From Trachelipus rathkii (taxonomy: Eukaryota > Arthropoda > Malacostraca > Isopoda > Trachelipodidae), in contig JABUQX010021304.1 in the NCBI GenBank assembly GCA_015478945.1, forward strand, positions 1 through 25,000: a stretch of DNA of 25,000 nt. Reading direction: 5' to 3'. Every line of letters starts with the position of its first letter. Position 1 is the first letter of the stretch. Of the stretch, positions 22,881 to 25,000 are shown piece by piece. Below the pieces are notes generated by a model that ran no database searches, was not told the origin of the DNA, and worked only from the letters and a program-made list of their open reading frames with translations. The translations under genes and the position numbers were made by a program.

Positions 22881-23030
22881 ATATAGAAAGATTTATGTAT
22901 AGTATACTATTAATATAATAATAATATATTATATATATATATTAATATAAATAATATATATATATATATAGATATATATATATAGTAATATATTTATATA
23001 TATTATTATAATATATAATATATATATATA

Positions 23031-23068
<38 letters not shown>

Positions 23069-23075
23069 TATATGA
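22881..23075. repeat. TA-rich low-complexity tract
   Basis: Interrupted TA runs, the longest at about 23036-23062. No other signal. Confidence 0.9.
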
Positions 23076-23655
23076 ATGTAATAAAATTTAAAAATTAAAA
23101 AAAAAATTAAAAATTTTAAAAAAACTTTACATATATAAAATAATTTTCATTAATACTGATTTTTTATTTTTATTTATCCTGCTTTTGTAATTTAGTGTCT
23201 TTTGAGTTTTCTTCCTTTAACTTCCGTTTTAATGAGAATCTATGATTAAATTTATTAGTTCTGTTTTTTTAAGTTTCCTATTAGCATCTTAACTTTAAAT
23301 CAAATTTTGATTAATAAATCCATAATTTGTTTGAACTAATGATACATTGATTTTCTTACCAATTATTATTTACAATATTGTTTAAATCGCTAATAATGAT
23401 AAACATTTTATATTTTTTAATTCAAATAAAAATAATTAAGATATACTTTTTTTTATGATTTAAAATATTATTCCTATTCTTTTGCATGGGTATTTAAAAC
23501 TCCAACGTTTCGCCTTAATTTTCTCTTATATTTTCTATTATCCAAAAATTAGGTTAAACTCTTTCCTCATAATTAAATATGAATTAATCATAATATCTCC
23601 TCCATTTTTTTTAAAACACTTTTCAACATAAATTTTTCTTTCTTTATTTATTTAT
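23076..23655. other. AT-rich non-repetitive sequence, no gene seen
   Basis: AT-rich sequence with A and T homopolymer runs. No open frame or other feature can be supported. Confidence 0.5.
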
Positions 23656-24140
23656 ATATATATATATAATATATCTATATATATAATGTAATATATTTGT
23701 ATATATATATATAAATATTATATTATATAGTTATATATATATATTTATATTATATAATATAGTTAATATTATACATTATAATATATGTTATATATATATA
23801 TATACTATATAATATAGTAAATATATATACTATTATATAATATCATATATATTATTAGTATAATATGATTACGTATTAGTATTATTTATTCTATATTATA
23901 TATATATAAATATATTATATTACTATATATTATATAATTATTATTTACTACTATTATTTATATATAGTTATATATAAATTATATATAGTATATATGATAG
24001 TATATATATATTATTAATAATATATATATATATATAAATGATAGATATATATATAATATACTTAAGTAGTTTATAGTATAATTCTTATATATCTATATAT
24101 ATATATATATATTATTAATATAGATATAATAAATATAATA
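23656..24140. repeat. TA-rich repeat field
   Basis: TA dinucleotide runs with frequent TAT/ATA interruptions across nearly 500 bases. No gene. Confidence 0.9.
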
Positions 24141-24269
24141 TGATAAATACTTATTCGTCGTTGTAATAGTTGATCATCTGCTTTTCACATTCTTCACTTG
24201 AGATGTTACGAGTTGCCACGACGGTGCCAGTGATAGTCGCTTAGTGCCTGATATGTTTAGTTTCCATAA

Positions 24270-24545
24270 GTAAAATCCAGAAATTGTGATTTCACAGTCA
24301 ATGCACTGGTTGTTGTGGGTTTATTTATGTTTTGTTTTTGTTTATGTTGTGTGTGTGGGGGGGGGGGGGCGGGTTTATTTGCTGTAAAACAAGTGGAGGT
24401 GAATGCCACTTTAAACGATTTTTATCGAAAATTCTTGTCGAAGCCACCGGCAGAGCCGGGTTGATCGCCAAGTGATGAATCCCAGTACACGGCAGAAGCT
24501 ACTATCATATCAAGGATTCCCTTCTTTCCAACCCCAAATCTATTT
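24270..24545 (+). other. Coding-like frame interrupted by TGA
   Basis: One frame is open from 24270 to a TGA at 24462-24464 and then open again to TAA at 24546-24548. Around 24384-24461 it reads as a mixed, protein-like peptide (VKQVEVNATLNDFYRKFL, then SKPPAEPG). After the TGA it continues plausibly (SPSDESQYTAEATIISR). An ATG at 24327 would start a Cys/Phe-rich 45-residue product that runs through the 13-base G homopolymer at 24357-24369, where a miscounted G would shift the frame. A CAG at 24295-24297 after GATTTCACAG could be an acceptor. The opposite strand is open too. No family is recognised. It may be a decayed repeat or a broken exon. Confidence 0.2.
24357..24369. repeat. Poly-G homopolymer
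   Basis: Thirteen consecutive G on the + strand after a GT-rich stretch. Runs this long are prone to length error in sequencing. Confidence 0.95.
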
Positions 24546-24548
24546 TAA

Positions 24549-25000
24549 AAAAAAACACCATTTCCCCATATTTTTTTTTTTTTTTTTTTTATTTTTTTTT
24601 CCAGTTTATAATTGGCACACTTATTGGATTCCCTTCCGGCCGCTCTTCGATATGCATTATCGATAATCAGTTTCGCCGCGGGCTAACAGTGTTCTCCCAA
24701 ATTTTGTGTTTAAATGAAAGAAAAAGAAAAAAACACGATAGATGATTTTAGATTTTCAAGATCGGGAATCAACATAACGGGCTGGCAGAGGAGGGAAAGT
24801 AAAACAGAGGGAAAAGACGATGTAGGTGGTCTTTTGTACAAAACAATTCCATTTATTAAATCGCAAAAAAAAAATCGCCAAAAAAATTCGCAAAAAAAAA
24901 TTCTCTTCTCCGTTTTATAAACAAAATTTGCGGATGTCTTTAAAGAATTGGCAAGTTATCAGAAACAAGATTTCTGCAAATGACCAATAAAAGTTGTCTT
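24549..25000. other. Window end, short frames and T run, no gene seen
   Basis: A T run interrupted by one A (24571-24600) is followed by mixed sequence. Frames 24472-24666 and 24714-24920 on + are unrecognised, and the second is Lys-rich and follows A-runs. An AATAAA lies at 24986-24991, but no gene leads into it. Confidence 0.4.

Overview
This window looks like non-coding DNA from an AT-rich, repeat-dense animal genome. The evidence is long (AT)n and (AAT)n microsatellites, one convincing spliced terminal exon with a good 3' splice site, no bacterial-style operons, and no long open frame that is not explained by base composition. The density of AT and AAT microsatellites fits an invertebrate, for example a decapod crustacean. 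That is an inference, and I cannot name the organism. Several blocks look like poorly resolved long-read consensus (drifting composition, broken frames, long homopolymers), so single-base details deserve caution.

Layout: positions 1-5345 are TA-rich and AAT-rich repeats with islands of ordinary sequence between them. They hold two near-perfect AAT arrays (1291-1382 and 5244-5345) and an exact tandem pair of cAMP-response-element-like palindromes (1566-1587). Positions 5346-8335 are more complex. They include a 103-residue open frame (5566-5877) that resembles an internally deleted fragment of a Polinton/Maverick-type protein-primed family B DNA polymerase, followed by short unrecognised frames. 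Positions 8336-9200 are TA repeats again.

Positions 9201-10194 carry the best protein-coding evidence. A terminal exon (10061-10194, + strand) encodes a 43-residue acidic C-terminus ending in DDDW. A possible penultimate exon lies about 0.2 kb upstream. The gene would start outside the window or in upstream exons I cannot identify.

Positions 10195-13030 form a T-poor, purine-rich block in which all the long open frames, up to 323 residues, are compositional artefacts. Positions 13031-16900 are mixed sequence with a GC-richer island (14640-15484) that shows staggered short frames. From 16901 to 19060 the + strand is A-rich and C-poor. A TA-repeat zone follows (19230-19500), and 19501-22880 is T-rich and G-poor. 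The rest is TA repeats around AT-rich sequence, then a final more complex segment (24141-25000) with a short coding-like frame interrupted by TGA.

I found no set of genes that work together and no convincing new biological system. The items most worth checking are the polymerase-like fragment, the terminal exon, the CRE-like tandem pair, and the large strand-asymmetric composition blocks.
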